A DNA stretch of 64,000 bases from Prevotella sp. (GCA_023663025.1 JAMPIC010000011.1:1-64000), one strand, 5' to 3'; shown: positions 25,615-33,280, counted from the first letter of the stretch. A program made the numbers and translations. The notes: generated from the sequence alone by a model not told the origin.

Positions 25615-25911
25615 TTACTCAATCGTAAGTATATCCGAAAATCCCGTCACCTCGAATACCTCGGCTATCACCTCGTTGACGTTTCGGATAATCATCTCGC
25701 CCTGCTTGTTCATCACCTTCTGCGCCGCCAATAAAACGCGCAGTCCCGCCGAGGAAAGGTATTCCAGCTTCGCAAAGTCAAGAATAAGTTTTGTGTTGTC
25801 CGCTATGCTCTGTTTCAGTTCCGCTTCGAGCAGGGGCGCGGTGGTTGTATCGAGCCTGCCCTCCAAAGCTATGCTTAATGCGGAATTTTCCAAGGTTTTG
25901 TTTATAGTCAT
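25615..25911 (-). CDS. STAS-domain anti-sigma factor antagonist
   Basis: A 98-residue single STAS domain of the RsbV/SpoIIAA type. The phosphoacceptor region is LEYLSSAGLRVLLAAQ, with the Ser pair in the usual place, and NALSIAL-like and TTTAPLLEAEL-type helices flank it. It should be phosphorylated by an RsbW-type kinase and dephosphorylated by an RsbU-type phosphatase; both are encoded at the far end of this operon. ATG at 25911 is preferred over TTG 25926 because GGAGG at 25920-25924 would overlap the TTG. It is the first gene of the cluster, just downstream of the foldback element. Confidence 0.9.
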   Translation of the reverse strand: MTINKTLENSALSIALEGRLDTTTAPLLEAELKQSIADNTKLILDFAKLEYLSSAGLRVLLAAQKVMNKQGEMIIRNVNEVIAEVFEVTGFSDILTIE

Positions 25912-25931
25912 TTTTCCAACCTCCAATTATA

Positions 25932-26109
25932 AGAACCTGTCTTCACAAGCTATGCGCACGTCTTTTCGGCAATCTTTTGCCGCTGACTGCGTTAAAAATC
26001 CTTGAAATACCCGCTGTATTCAAAAAGCCAAAGCTTTTGCGGATTTTTGCCTTGTCATCTACAAAATCTTGCCGAAAATCCGCACACACATCTTGTAAAG
26101 ACAGGTTCT
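25932..26109. mobile_element. 178-bp MITE-like foldback element
   Basis: Perfect 12-bp terminal inverted repeats AGAACCTGTCTT (25932-25943) and AAGACAGGTTCT (26098-26109) bound the element. The inverted similarity continues inward for about 70 bases on each side (ACAAG, TTTTCGGCAA and AAAAATCC blocks), so the whole unit can fold into one long hairpin. It has no coding capacity. No clear target-site duplication was found. It lies between the inferred start of the peptide-cluster transcript (about 26126) and the first Shine-Dalgarno (25920-25924), so it forms most of the 5' leader. Confidence 0.75.
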
Positions 26110-26132
26110 AAATTGTACAAAATCATTTTTTA

Positions 26133-26161
26133 ATTATACATCATTTGGCAAATAAATAAAG
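26133..26161 (-). promoter_or_regulatory. Inferred activator-dependent promoter of the peptide cluster
   Basis: On the minus strand a TATAAT (26138 to 26133) lies 17 bases from a poor -35, CTTTAT (26161 to 26156). Directly upstream is the 20-bp-period direct repeat. This arrangement, a good -10 with a weak -35 and tandem sites abutting it, is typical of AgrA/ComE-class activation. The expected start is near 26126. Confidence 0.55.
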
Positions 26162-26163
26162 CG

Positions 26164-26199
26164 TTTTGGCAGGAACGTCGGATTTTTGGCAGGAACGTC
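26164..26199. promoter_or_regulatory. Direct repeat, putative LytTR regulator binding site
   Basis: TTTTGGCAGGAACGTC occurs at 26164-26179 and again at 26184-26199, a 20-bp period (about two helical turns). Read on the minus strand each unit contains ACGTTCCTG, resembling the ACGTTAAT/ACAGTTAAG half-sites of LytTR regulators. It abuts the weak -35 of the peptide-cluster promoter and ends 32 bases before the -35 of the regulator's own promoter, so it could serve both. Confidence 0.6.
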
Positions 26200-26231
26200 A
26201 GCCGAAAACGGTATTTTTCCGGGAAAACAAA

Positions 26232-26260
26232 TTGAAAACGCCGTTAAAATATGTTATAAT
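26232..26260 (+). promoter_or_regulatory. Sigma-A promoter of the LytTR/GHKL operon
   Basis: TTGAAA at 26232-26237 and TATAAT at 26255-26260 with a 17-base spacer. The start codon of the regulator follows at 26283, so the leader is only about 16 bases. Confidence 0.8.
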
Positions 26261-26282
26261 AAAAATAAGAAAGGGTGAAAAT

Positions 26283-27017
26283 ATGCGTATAGCCGTGGTA
26301 GACGATGAGGAAAAATATATCGGCGAAATTTCCGAAATATGCCGCAAATTCGGCGCGGATAACGGTCTTGAAATTGCCGTTTCGGAATTTTCGGACGGGG
26401 AAAGCTTTTTGCGTTCCCTTGAAAGCGGCGGTTATTCCGTTGTGTTTATGGACGTTTATATGAGCGGAATGAGTGGGACGGAAACGGCGTGCAGACTGCG
26501 TGAACGCGACCGCGGCTGCGTTCTGATATTCCTCACATCAAGCGGCGAGCATATGCCGGAGGCATTCTCATGCCACGCCTTTGAATATATCCGAAAGCCC
26601 TTTGACGAGCGGCGCGTTGCCGATGTTCTCGCGGACGCGCTTAAAATACTGCCCTCGCTGGAAAAATATATCGACGTTTACAGCGGCAAGCAGACCGTAA
26701 GACTGCCGCTTGACGGTATTGTCTGCGCTGTCACCGACGCGCATTATCTGAACATTGAAACGGCGGACGGGAGAACAGTCCGCTGCCGTATGACCGTTTC
26801 GCAGTTTGCGGAACAGACAAACGATCCGCGCTTTATTTCGGTGAACAAGGGTATCACCGTAAACGCGGATCATATCGTGGATTTCGACAACAACTGCTGT
26901 ATCACCGACAACGGCGCGCGGATACCGATGAGAGTGCGCGACCGCGTTAAAACGGAGCAGTCCGTGAGAAATTACAACTTTGAAAAAATACGAAGCCGCC
27001 GATACGGCGGGAAATAG
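26283..27017 (+). CDS. LytTR-family response regulator
   Basis: A 244-residue two-domain regulator. The receiver has acidic pocket VVDDEE, phospho-acceptor Asp57 (VVFMDVYM) and Lys in IRKPFDE. A LytTR DNA-binding domain fills about residues 140-240 (IVCAVTDAHYLNIETADG, FISVNKGITVNADHI). It is the AgrA/ComE class, which binds paired direct repeats about two turns apart. ATG at 26283 is preceded by GAAAGGGTG; an upstream in-frame extension has no Shine-Dalgarno. The GHKL kinase starts 9 bases after its stop. Divergent placement and the direct repeat at 26164 make the peptide cluster its likely target. Confidence 0.93.
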   Translation: MRIAVVDDEEKYIGEISEICRKFGADNGLEIAVSEFSDGESFLRSLESGGYSVVFMDVYMSGMSGTETACRLRERDRGCVLIFLTSSGEHMPEAFSCHAFEYIRKPFDERRVADVLADALKILPSLEKYIDVYSGKQTVRLPLDGIVCAVTDAHYLNIETADGRTVRCRMTVSQFAEQTNDPRFISVNKGITVNADHIVDFDNNCCITDNGARIPMRVRDRVKTEQSVRNYNFEKIRSRRYGGK

Positions 27018-27026
27018 GAGTAGATT

Positions 27027-28334
27027 ATGTTCACAGACGATTGGATAAGCCTTTTCGCGCAGTCTCTTGTGCTGATACCCTCGGCGGTTTCCTGTTACCT
27101 CCCCGCGAAAAACCAGATGAAATTCACTATGGGAAAAACGCTGCCGCTTATCTGCGCGGCGGTTTTTCCTCTCGCGTTTGCGGCGGCGAGCGTGTCGGCA
27201 GTATTTGGGATAAGCATAAATATTGTTATTCTTCCCGCACTGACAGGAATGTTTTTTCTGTACAGGCTGACTGTCAATTTCGATTTGTCAAGGTCGCTGG
27301 CGGTTTATATCGGCGTATGCGCGATACAGACCTTTCCGTCGCATTTCGCCACTGTTTTCGATATGTATGTGAGCAACGAAGCCGAAACTCTTACCGTGGC
27401 TGCGTCCCTTGTTCAGCTTGGGCTGTCCTGCGCGCTGACAGCGGCGTTTGTTTACCCCGCGCGGAATCTTTTTTCAAAGGCGGTGGACGAGCCCGGATTT
27501 TCCAAGGTATGGTATATGACCGTGCCGCTTTCGCTTGTTTTCCTTGTTTTCAATATTTTTGCCGTACCCGCTTCCTATGACGTTATTCGGGAAAGCCGCC
27601 TTAAATATCTTTATCCCGCTTTTGAGGTTTTCGGACTTATAGTTTTGATCTCGATTTACGTCCTTTTTTATCACAGCGCGATCGTTCTGACGGAACGCGC
27701 CCGTTTGGAAAAACGTGCGCTTCTTACGGAAATGCAGGCGCAGCAGTTCCGCGAATTGCAGGAATATGTGAAGCAAACGGGACGGCTTCGGCATGATTTC
27801 AGGCAGTCGGTTCATTTGCTCGCGGGGCTTGCCGAAAAGGGGGATATTGAAAATATCCGCGCCTATTTGTCGGAATATGAGCAGCGGCTTTCCGAAAGCT
27901 CCTCGGCAAATTACTGCGCCAATGCCGCCCTTAACGCGCTGTTCGCCTATTATCACGGCATCGCGGAAAACGAGGAGATAAAGACGGATTGGCATATCGA
28001 GCTCCCCGACCCGCTTACCGTATCGGAGCTTGATATGGCTGCGCTGTTCGGCAATTTAATGGAAAACGCGATTACCGCCTGCGCCGCTCTCCCGAAAGAA
28101 CAGCGGCGTTTCAGCCTTGTCTCCGAGATACGGGCGAACGAGCTGTATATTGTTTCCACAAACGGCTTTGACGGGAAAACGCTGAAAAGCGGGAGTGAAT
28201 ACCGCTCAACCAAGCGGGGCGGTACGGGAACGGGGCTTATCTCCATTGCCGCCGCCGCAGAAAAATACGACGGTACAATGCGGGCATATAACAGCGAAAC
28301 GGAATTCTTTGTTGACGTGGTGATGAAAATATGA
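27027..28334 (+). CDS. GHKL sensor histidine kinase (AgrC-like)
   Basis: A 435-residue membrane kinase with six or seven TM helices over residues about 1-230, then a short dimerisation helix with the phospho-His motif LRHDFRQSVHLLAGL. The ATPase domain has N-box LFGNLMENAITAC and G-box KRGGTGTGLISIAAAAEKY. This is the AgrC/ComD/PlnB type, which typically detects a secreted peptide. It pairs with the LytTR regulator immediately upstream. A signal peptide from the adjacent cluster is possible, but no separate autoinducer gene was identified. Confidence 0.92.
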   Translation: MFTDDWISLFAQSLVLIPSAVSCYLPAKNQMKFTMGKTLPLICAAVFPLAFAAASVSAVFGISINIVILPALTGMFFLYRLTVNFDLSRSLAVYIGVCAIQTFPSHFATVFDMYVSNEAETLTVAASLVQLGLSCALTAAFVYPARNLFSKAVDEPGFSKVWYMTVPLSLVFLVFNIFAVPASYDVIRESRLKYLYPAFEVFGLIVLISIYVLFYHSAIVLTERARLEKRALLTEMQAQQFRELQEYVKQTGRLRHDFRQSVHLLAGLAEKGDIENIRAYLSEYEQRLSESSSANYCANAALNALFAYYHGIAENEEIKTDWHIELPDPLTVSELDMAALFGNLMENAITACAALPKEQRRFSLVSEIRANELYIVSTNGFDGKTLKSGSEYRSTKRGGTGTGLISIAAAAEKYDGTMRAYNSETEFFVDVVMKI

Positions 28335-28424
28335 TATTTAAATTTCATAGCCGCACTCTGTCTTTTAAACTAACTTTAACAAGTTAAGTTTTAAATTACG
28401 GGCTTGAAAAGAACGACACTGTGG

Positions 28425-28680
28425 TAAATTATTGTATAGTCATTACGGTATCGTTTAAATTTCTTCGGGACTGCACCTATTCTACTGTACCGGAGACATA
28501 GCTGCTTGACAAAAACTGCCATAAATTTAAATATTACGGAAATATGCCATTATTAAAATTGGGTTTTATTTGATCCTTAAAAGATAGGCAGCCTTGCGAA
28601 AAGATACGATGATTTCTTGAAAGCAAACATTATTAAGCAGCTTAAAACCGTGATTTGCTGTCTCACGAAAATGACGATAC
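28425..28680. repeat. Dispersed repeat, copy B
   Basis: Matches bases 1 to about 240 in the same orientation at roughly 75% identity. Its frame corresponding to the 37-residue frame of copy A has an internal TGA and a one-base insertion. Beyond the shift the translation LAKRYDDFLKANIIKQLK still parallels LAKRCNNFLKANVTQWLK in copy A. A short frame ending in TGA at 28736-28738 (DIDFSDIKEADFET) follows. The rest of 28335-28759 shows no gene. Confidence 0.6.
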
Positions 28681-28755
28681 AGACGATATAATAGATATTG
28701 ACTTTTCGGATATCAAAGAAGCCGATTTTGAAACCTGACAATAACTACAAAAAAT

Positions 28756-28795
28756 AAAACGTGCATTTGAGCCATCCGCCCAAATGCACGTTTTT
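28756..28795. terminator. Bidirectional rho-independent terminator
   Basis: CGTGCATTTG (28760-28769) pairs with CAAATGCACG (28781-28790), flanked by AAAA on the left and TTTTT on the right. It lies just past the stop of the Amt-PII gene (minus strand). Confidence 0.88.
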
Positions 28796-28805
28796 ATAGT
28801 TTTTA

Positions 28806-30560
28806 TCACTCCGAATCCTGCAAAGCGTCGTAGCCGCTTTCGCCGGTACGCACTCTCACAACGTCCTCGATGTCGGTGACAAATATCTTGCCGTCGCCGA
28901 TATGTCCCGTGTAGAGAGCCTTTCTCGCCGCTTCCACAACCGTCTCCACAGGTACTTTGGAAACAACCACTTCCACCTTTACCTTCGGCAGCAGCGTCGC
29001 TTCAACGGGTACGCCGCGGTATCTTTCTCCCGCGCCCTTCTGCGTTCCGCAGCCGAGAACCTGAGTTACCGTAAAGCCCGTCACGCCTACCGCGCTCAGT
29101 TCGTGTTTCAGTTCCTCAAACTTATTCTGCTTGCACACAACGGAAATTCTTGTGTACTTGTTTTTCTCCGTGGAACTGCGTTCGATGTGGGGTCTGTCCG
29201 AAACGGTAAGCTCAGCCGCCGCAGGAACGGAAGCCGTCTCTTCCGTGGTCTCGCCCGTGAATACCGAGATCGCGTTTGTGTTGAGGACGGGCATAAAGTC
29301 CGCATAAGAGGAAGTAAGTCCGTGTTCGGTAACGTCCAGACCGCGGGTCTCCTCCTCAACGGAAGCGCGGAGACCGATAGTCTTTTTGATAGCAAAGAAT
29401 GTGATCGTGATAGTCACAGCCGTCCAAGCCGCAACCGCAAGCACCGCAAGGCACTGCAAGCCAAGCTGGCGGAATCCGCCGCCGTAGAAAAGTCCGTCAA
29501 TCTCGCAGCCGGGAGCGGTTTTTGTGGCGAAAAGTCCAACCGCAAGAGTACCCCAAATGCCGTTCATCATATGCACCGCAACCGCGCCGACGGGGTCGTC
29601 GATGTGCAGAACGTTGTCGAGAAGCCATACGCCGAATACGACCAGAAGTCCCGAAACCACGCCAACCATTGCCGAGCCGAAGCAGTCCATAACGTCGCAG
29701 CCCGCAGTGATGCCCACAAGTCCCGCAAGAGAAGCGTTCAGGCACATTGAAACGTCGGGCTTGCCGTACTTCACCCAAGTGAAAATCATACAGACAACCG
29801 TTGCAACCGCAGGGGCAACCGTGGTGGTGAGGAAAATCGAGCCGAGCTGGGGTACGGAAGTCGCCGCCGCGCCGTTAAAGCCGTACCAGCCGAACCAAAG
29901 GATAAAACAGCCAAGCGCGCCCAACGTCAGCGAGTGCCCGGGAATGGCGTTTACCTTTGTGACCTTGCCCGTCTTTTTGTCGGTTACGAATTTACCTATG
30001 CGCGGTCCGAGGATCTTCGCGCCGATAAGTGCGGAAATTCCTCCCACCATATGTATTGCGCAAGAACCCGCGAAATCGTGGAAACCAAGCTGAGCAAGCC
30101 AGCCGCCGCCCCAGATCCAGTGCGCCTCAATGGGGTAGATAAGTCCGCTGATAACGCCCGAATAAATGCAGTAGGAAAGGAACTTCGTCCGTTCAGCCAT
30201 TGCGCCCGAAACGATAGTCGCCGTGGTGGCGCAGAAAACCATATTGAAAACAAACGCCGACCAGTCAAAATTTTCGTAAGTGGTAAAAATGTCAAACCCC
30301 GGCTTGCCGATAAGTCCGACCACGTCCTCGCCCAAAAGCAGACTGAAACCTATCAGAATGAACATCGGCACGCCGATACAGAAGTCCATAAGGTTTTTCA
30401 TAATGATATTGGCGGCGTTTTTGGCACGGGTGAAACCCGTCTCCACCATAGCGAAGCCCGCCTGCATAAAGAAAACCAAAGCCGCGCCGATAAGAAACCA
30501 AACCGCGAAAACCTGATTTCCCACCTCGCCCGTGATTGCGTCAAGAATATTTACGTCCAT
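28806..30560 (-). CDS. Ammonium transporter fused to a PII regulatory protein
   Basis: A 584-residue fusion. Residues about 1-410 form an 11-helix Amt channel with its twin His (YPIEAHWIWGGG and VAVHMMNGIWGT) and GHSLTLGALGCFILWFGWYG. After a linker of about 55 residues, the last 118 residues form a complete PII protein: GVTGFTVTQVLGCG, T-loop GERYRGVPVEATLLPKVKVE with its Tyr, and GHIGDGKIFV ... RVRTGESG. PII normally plugs the channel in response to ATP/ADP/2-oxoglutarate. Here gate and channel are one chain. ATG at 30560 follows TTAGGAGGG. No separate glnK gene is nearby. Confidence 0.95.
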   Translation of the reverse strand: MDVNILDAITGEVGNQVFAVWFLIGAALVFFMQAGFAMVETGFTRAKNAANIIMKNLMDFCIGVPMFILIGFSLLLGEDVVGLIGKPGFDIFTTYENFDWSAFVFNMVFCATTATIVSGAMAERTKFLSYCIYSGVISGLIYPIEAHWIWGGGWLAQLGFHDFAGSCAIHMVGGISALIGAKILGPRIGKFVTDKKTGKVTKVNAIPGHSLTLGALGCFILWFGWYGFNGAAATSVPQLGSIFLTTTVAPAVATVVCMIFTWVKYGKPDVSMCLNASLAGLVGITAGCDVMDCFGSAMVGVVSGLLVVFGVWLLDNVLHIDDPVGAVAVHMMNGIWGTLAVGLFATKTAPGCEIDGLFYGGGFRQLGLQCLAVLAVAAWTAVTITITFFAIKKTIGLRASVEEETRGLDVTEHGLTSSYADFMPVLNTNAISVFTGETTEETASVPAAAELTVSDRPHIERSSTEKNKYTRISVVCKQNKFEELKHELSAVGVTGFTVTQVLGCGTQKGAGERYRGVPVEATLLPKVKVEVVVSKVPVETVVEAARKALYTGHIGDGKIFVTDIEDVVRVRTGESGYDALQDSE

Positions 30561-30587
30561 AAAAATCCCTCCTAAAGTTTACACAAT

Positions 30588-30658
30588 AAAAAAATAGAAG
30601 TGCGCCGTAAACGTCTGCCCCATTGCAGTGCGTTTACAGCGCCCTTGCTGTTTTCTAT
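30588..30658 (-). promoter_or_regulatory. Structured leader / attenuator-like hairpin upstream of Amt-PII
   Basis: On the minus strand GCGCTGTAAACG (30642-30631) pairs with CGTTTACGGCGC (30613-30602) around a small inner CTGC/GCAG helix. Outer ATAGAA (30658-30653) pairs with TTCTAT (30599-30594), followed by a seven-T run at 30594-30588. The start lies near 30658, so the hairpin occupies the first 70 bases of the transcript. It could terminate transcription early. It does not fit the glnA glutamine riboswitch consensus as I know it. Confidence 0.55.
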
Positions 30659-30664
30659 GATTTT

Positions 30665-30693
30665 ATTATACAGCATACCGCGCCGCTTGTCAA
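30665..30693 (-). promoter_or_regulatory. Consensus sigma-A promoter of the Amt-PII gene
   Basis: On the minus strand TTGACA (30693-30688), a 17-base spacer and TATAAT (30670-30665): a perfect consensus. Such a strong promoter before a nitrogen-scavenging transporter suggests control after initiation, fitting the hairpin just downstream. Confidence 0.88.
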
Positions 30694-30819
30694 GGCTTTT
30701 TTTGAAGTTTATGCAACTTTAATGTTATTTTCCTGCAAATTAAAGATGTTTTAGCTACTTTAGTCAAATTATATTGCAAGTTTATGTACATCAAGTTGCA
30801 AAATTATAGTCGCACCGCA

Positions 30820-30856
30820 AAAAGAAAACGTCCCCGCATATTTTTGAGGACGTTCC
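30820..30856 (-). terminator. Terminator after the Gfo/Idh/MocA gene
   Basis: On the minus strand AACGTCC (30854-30848) pairs with GGACGTT (30833-30827), extended by flanking bases, followed by TTCTTTTTG. It sits about 45 bases past the oxidoreductase stop. Confidence 0.7.
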
Positions 30857-30899
30857 CGATTTTGCAATATTATTACTTAAAAGCTGCATTTTCGGTGCG

Positions 30900-31874
30900 T
30901 TATTGGGAAAAATTTCCCTCGCCGCGTATCCTGTCCATGAGCTTCATAACGCCGAGCGTGTCCGACAGGGGATTCAGCAAGCTTTCCTTTCTGCCCGCGG
31001 CAAGACATCTCTGCGCCTCCATAATCTCATATTCGTAGCCGTTGCACAGGTGGGGCGTAACGCTTTCTTCGGCAAGCCTGTTGTCCCCGTCGTAAAGCCG
31101 CACCGTGTCGGTGCAGAAGTACCAAGGGTCGAACGCGATCCTGCCCTTTGTGCCGACGATCACGGCGCGGTTGTCGTTTTCGATATCGAAGCCCGCCACC
31201 ATGCTTGCGTAAGCTTTTTCATACCGCAGGATAACGGCTTCGTCCATATCAACGCCGCGGGCGGTATTCACGCTCGCGGAGATATGCTTCGGTTCAAAGC
31301 CGAGAAAGGCGGATATCAGAGTTAGGGGATAAACACCCAAGTCCAGCATCGCGCCGCCGCCCAGATCGGCGCGGAACAGCCTGTCCTCCGGGTCGTATTC
31401 CACGGGATTGGAAAAATCCGCTCGTATTGCCCTGACCTCGCCTATCCTGCCCGCCTCGAACCAATCCTTCGCTTTCAGGAACGACGGCAGACATTTCGTC
31501 CACATAGCCTCCATAAAAAAGAGATTTTTTTCACGGGCAGCGGCGATAAGCTCCTCCAGCTCAGCTGTATTCACGGTAACGCTTTTCTCGCAGAGCACGT
31601 TTTTTCCGTGCTCGAAGCAAAGCTTCACGTTCTCATAATGACAGCTCATGGGAGAGGCGACGTACACAATATCGACGTTCGGATCGGCTGCAAGCTCCTC
31701 GTAGCTGCCGTATGACTTTTCCGCGCCGTAAAGCTTTCCGAATTCGGCGGCTTTTTCGGCGTTTCTCGAAGCGCAGGCATACAGCCTTGCGTCTCCGACG
31801 GAATTGACTGCTTTCGCAAAAGTGTGAGCTATTTTGCCCGTTGCCATAATTCCCCAGTTTGTGATATTTGACAT
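30900..31874 (-). CDS. Gfo/Idh/MocA family oxidoreductase
   Basis: A 324-residue NAD(P)-dependent dehydrogenase. The Rossmann N-terminus is WGIMATGKIAHTFAKAV, followed by DIVYVASPMSCHY and the family EKS variant (LCEKSVTVN) of the catalytic EKP motif. The C-terminal beta-sheet domain contains LGGGAMLDLGVYPL, typical of the dihydrodiol dehydrogenase/xylose dehydrogenase-like branch. The substrate is unknown, probably a sugar or cyclitol. ATG at 31874 follows GAAAGGAG. The cysteine desulfurase gene lies 74 bases upstream on the same strand and may share its promoter. Confidence 0.92.
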   Translation of the reverse strand: MSNITNWGIMATGKIAHTFAKAVNSVGDARLYACASRNAEKAAEFGKLYGAEKSYGSYEELAADPNVDIVYVASPMSCHYENVKLCFEHGKNVLCEKSVTVNTAELEELIAAAREKNLFFMEAMWTKCLPSFLKAKDWFEAGRIGEVRAIRADFSNPVEYDPEDRLFRADLGGGAMLDLGVYPLTLISAFLGFEPKHISASVNTARGVDMDEAVILRYEKAYASMVAGFDIENDNRAVIVGTKGRIAFDPWYFCTDTVRLYDGDNRLAEESVTPHLCNGYEYEIMEAQRCLAAGRKESLLNPLSDTLGVMKLMDRIRGEGNFSQ

Positions 31875-31948
31875 AGTGAAAACTCCTTTCGGAACAAGGC
31901 ATAAAATCAACTTGCTTTTTGTTTAAAACCTATTGGCGGACAAGTCTG

Positions 31949-33091
31949 CTATTTCTGCTTTGCCAGCTTTTGGTATCCTTCCTGTACCGCGTTTACGAGA
32001 ACGTCTATCTCGCCCATGGTGGTAGTGCGCCCGATCGACACGCGTATTGCCGAATCCGCAAGCCTGTCGGGAATGCCCATAGCCGTCAGCACCGAGCTGT
32101 GCGCTCCCTTGGAGCACGCCGAACCGCTGGAAACGTACACGTCCCGTTCCTCCAGAAAATGGAGCATTATTTCCGAGCGTATCCCCTCGACCGAAAAATT
32201 TGTGATATAGGGCGAACGGTTCTCCGCCGCGGAATTTACCGTGACATAATCCAGCTTGGCAAGCTTTTTCAGGAGATACGCCGTAATTTTTTCAGCGTTT
32301 TCGTGTGCCACGGACATTGTGGGCATAAGCGCCCGAACCGCCGCTCCGAAACCCGCTATAAGCGGCACAGCTTCCGTTCCCGAACGCTTTCCGCGCTCCT
32401 GACCCCCTCCCAGAAGCAGGGGCGGTATCCTTATTCCGTTTTTCACGAACATTGCTCCCACACCCTTTACGGCATGGACTTTATGTCCCGAAACGACTAT
32501 AACGTCCGCAAAAAGTTCCGCCGACCTTATGGGCATTTTCATAAACCCCTGCACCGCGTCGCAGTGCGTTATGCATTCGGGGAAATTCCGCTTGACGTGT
32601 GAGAAAATTTTCCTTACGGGCTGTATCGACCCGGTTTCGTTGTTGACCGTCATGCAGGACACCAGAAAGGTGTTGTCGTCCACGGCGGCGATGAAATCCT
32701 CCTCGGATATTTCGCCGCTGCGGGACGGCTTTATTCGCACGACCTCGAACCCTTTTTTCTCTTCGAGGAACTTTATCGGCTCGGCAACGGAGGGGTGCTC
32801 TATGGCGGAGACCACGATCTTTTTTCTGCGTTTGCCGTAATTCTCCGCCGCGCCGAGTACAGCCATGTTGTTGCATTCGGTCGCTCCCGATGTAAAGGTT
32901 ATGCATTTCGGGTCGCAGACGAGAGCGGCGGCAATCGCTTTGCGGGCGTCCTCAACGTGCTGTTCGGCGGTCAGACCGAGCCTGTGCAGCGAGGACGGGT
33001 TGCCGTAGTCCTCCACCATGCACCTGAACACAGCCGAGACCGCCGGTTCGCAGGGTCGCGTGGTTGCGGCGCTGTCAAGATAAACGGGCAT
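31949..33091 (-). CDS. Cysteine desulfurase (NifS/IscS-like)
   Basis: A 380-residue PLP enzyme that mobilises sulfur from cysteine as a protein persulfide. The start MPVYLDSAATTRP, the GNPSSLHRLG loop, TSGATECNN, IEHPSV and the PLP Lys204 in SGHKVHAVKG are all present. The catalytic Cys326 lies in SSGSACSKG. The length and lack of nearby iscU, nifU or thiI genes leave the sulfur acceptor open. A supporting promoter lies at 33131-33159. Confidence 0.93.
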   Translation of the reverse strand: MPVYLDSAATTRPCEPAVSAVFRCMVEDYGNPSSLHRLGLTAEQHVEDARKAIAAALVCDPKCITFTSGATECNNMAVLGAAENYGKRRKKIVVSAIEHPSVAEPIKFLEEKKGFEVVRIKPSRSGEISEEDFIAAVDDNTFLVSCMTVNNETGSIQPVRKIFSHVKRNFPECITHCDAVQGFMKMPIRSAELFADVIVVSGHKVHAVKGVGAMFVKNGIRIPPLLLGGGQERGKRSGTEAVPLIAGFGAAVRALMPTMSVAHENAEKITAYLLKKLAKLDYVTVNSAAENRSPYITNFSVEGIRSEIMLHFLEERDVYVSSGSACSKGAHSSVLTAMGIPDRLADSAIRVSIGRTTTMGEIDVLVNAVQEGYQKLAKQK

Positions 33092-33130
33092 TTATACCAA
33101 GTCCTTTCATATCTTCCTAACATAACTGCT

Positions 33131-33159
33131 ATTATACCATATTTTTGCGGCAGCGGCAA
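33131..33159 (-). promoter_or_regulatory. Promoter of the cysteine desulfurase gene
   Basis: On the minus strand TTGCCG (33159-33154), 17 bases, then TATAAT (33136-33131). The leader is about 35 bases. Confidence 0.65.
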
Positions 33160-33280
33160 GAGGAACCGGAATTTTTCTTTTCGATGACCTGCTCTGCCGC
33201 CTGAAAATACGGCAAAAATAATATAAATTTTAATGTTAAATTGGTAAAAACAACGAAAAAAATAAAATATAAAAAAACTG

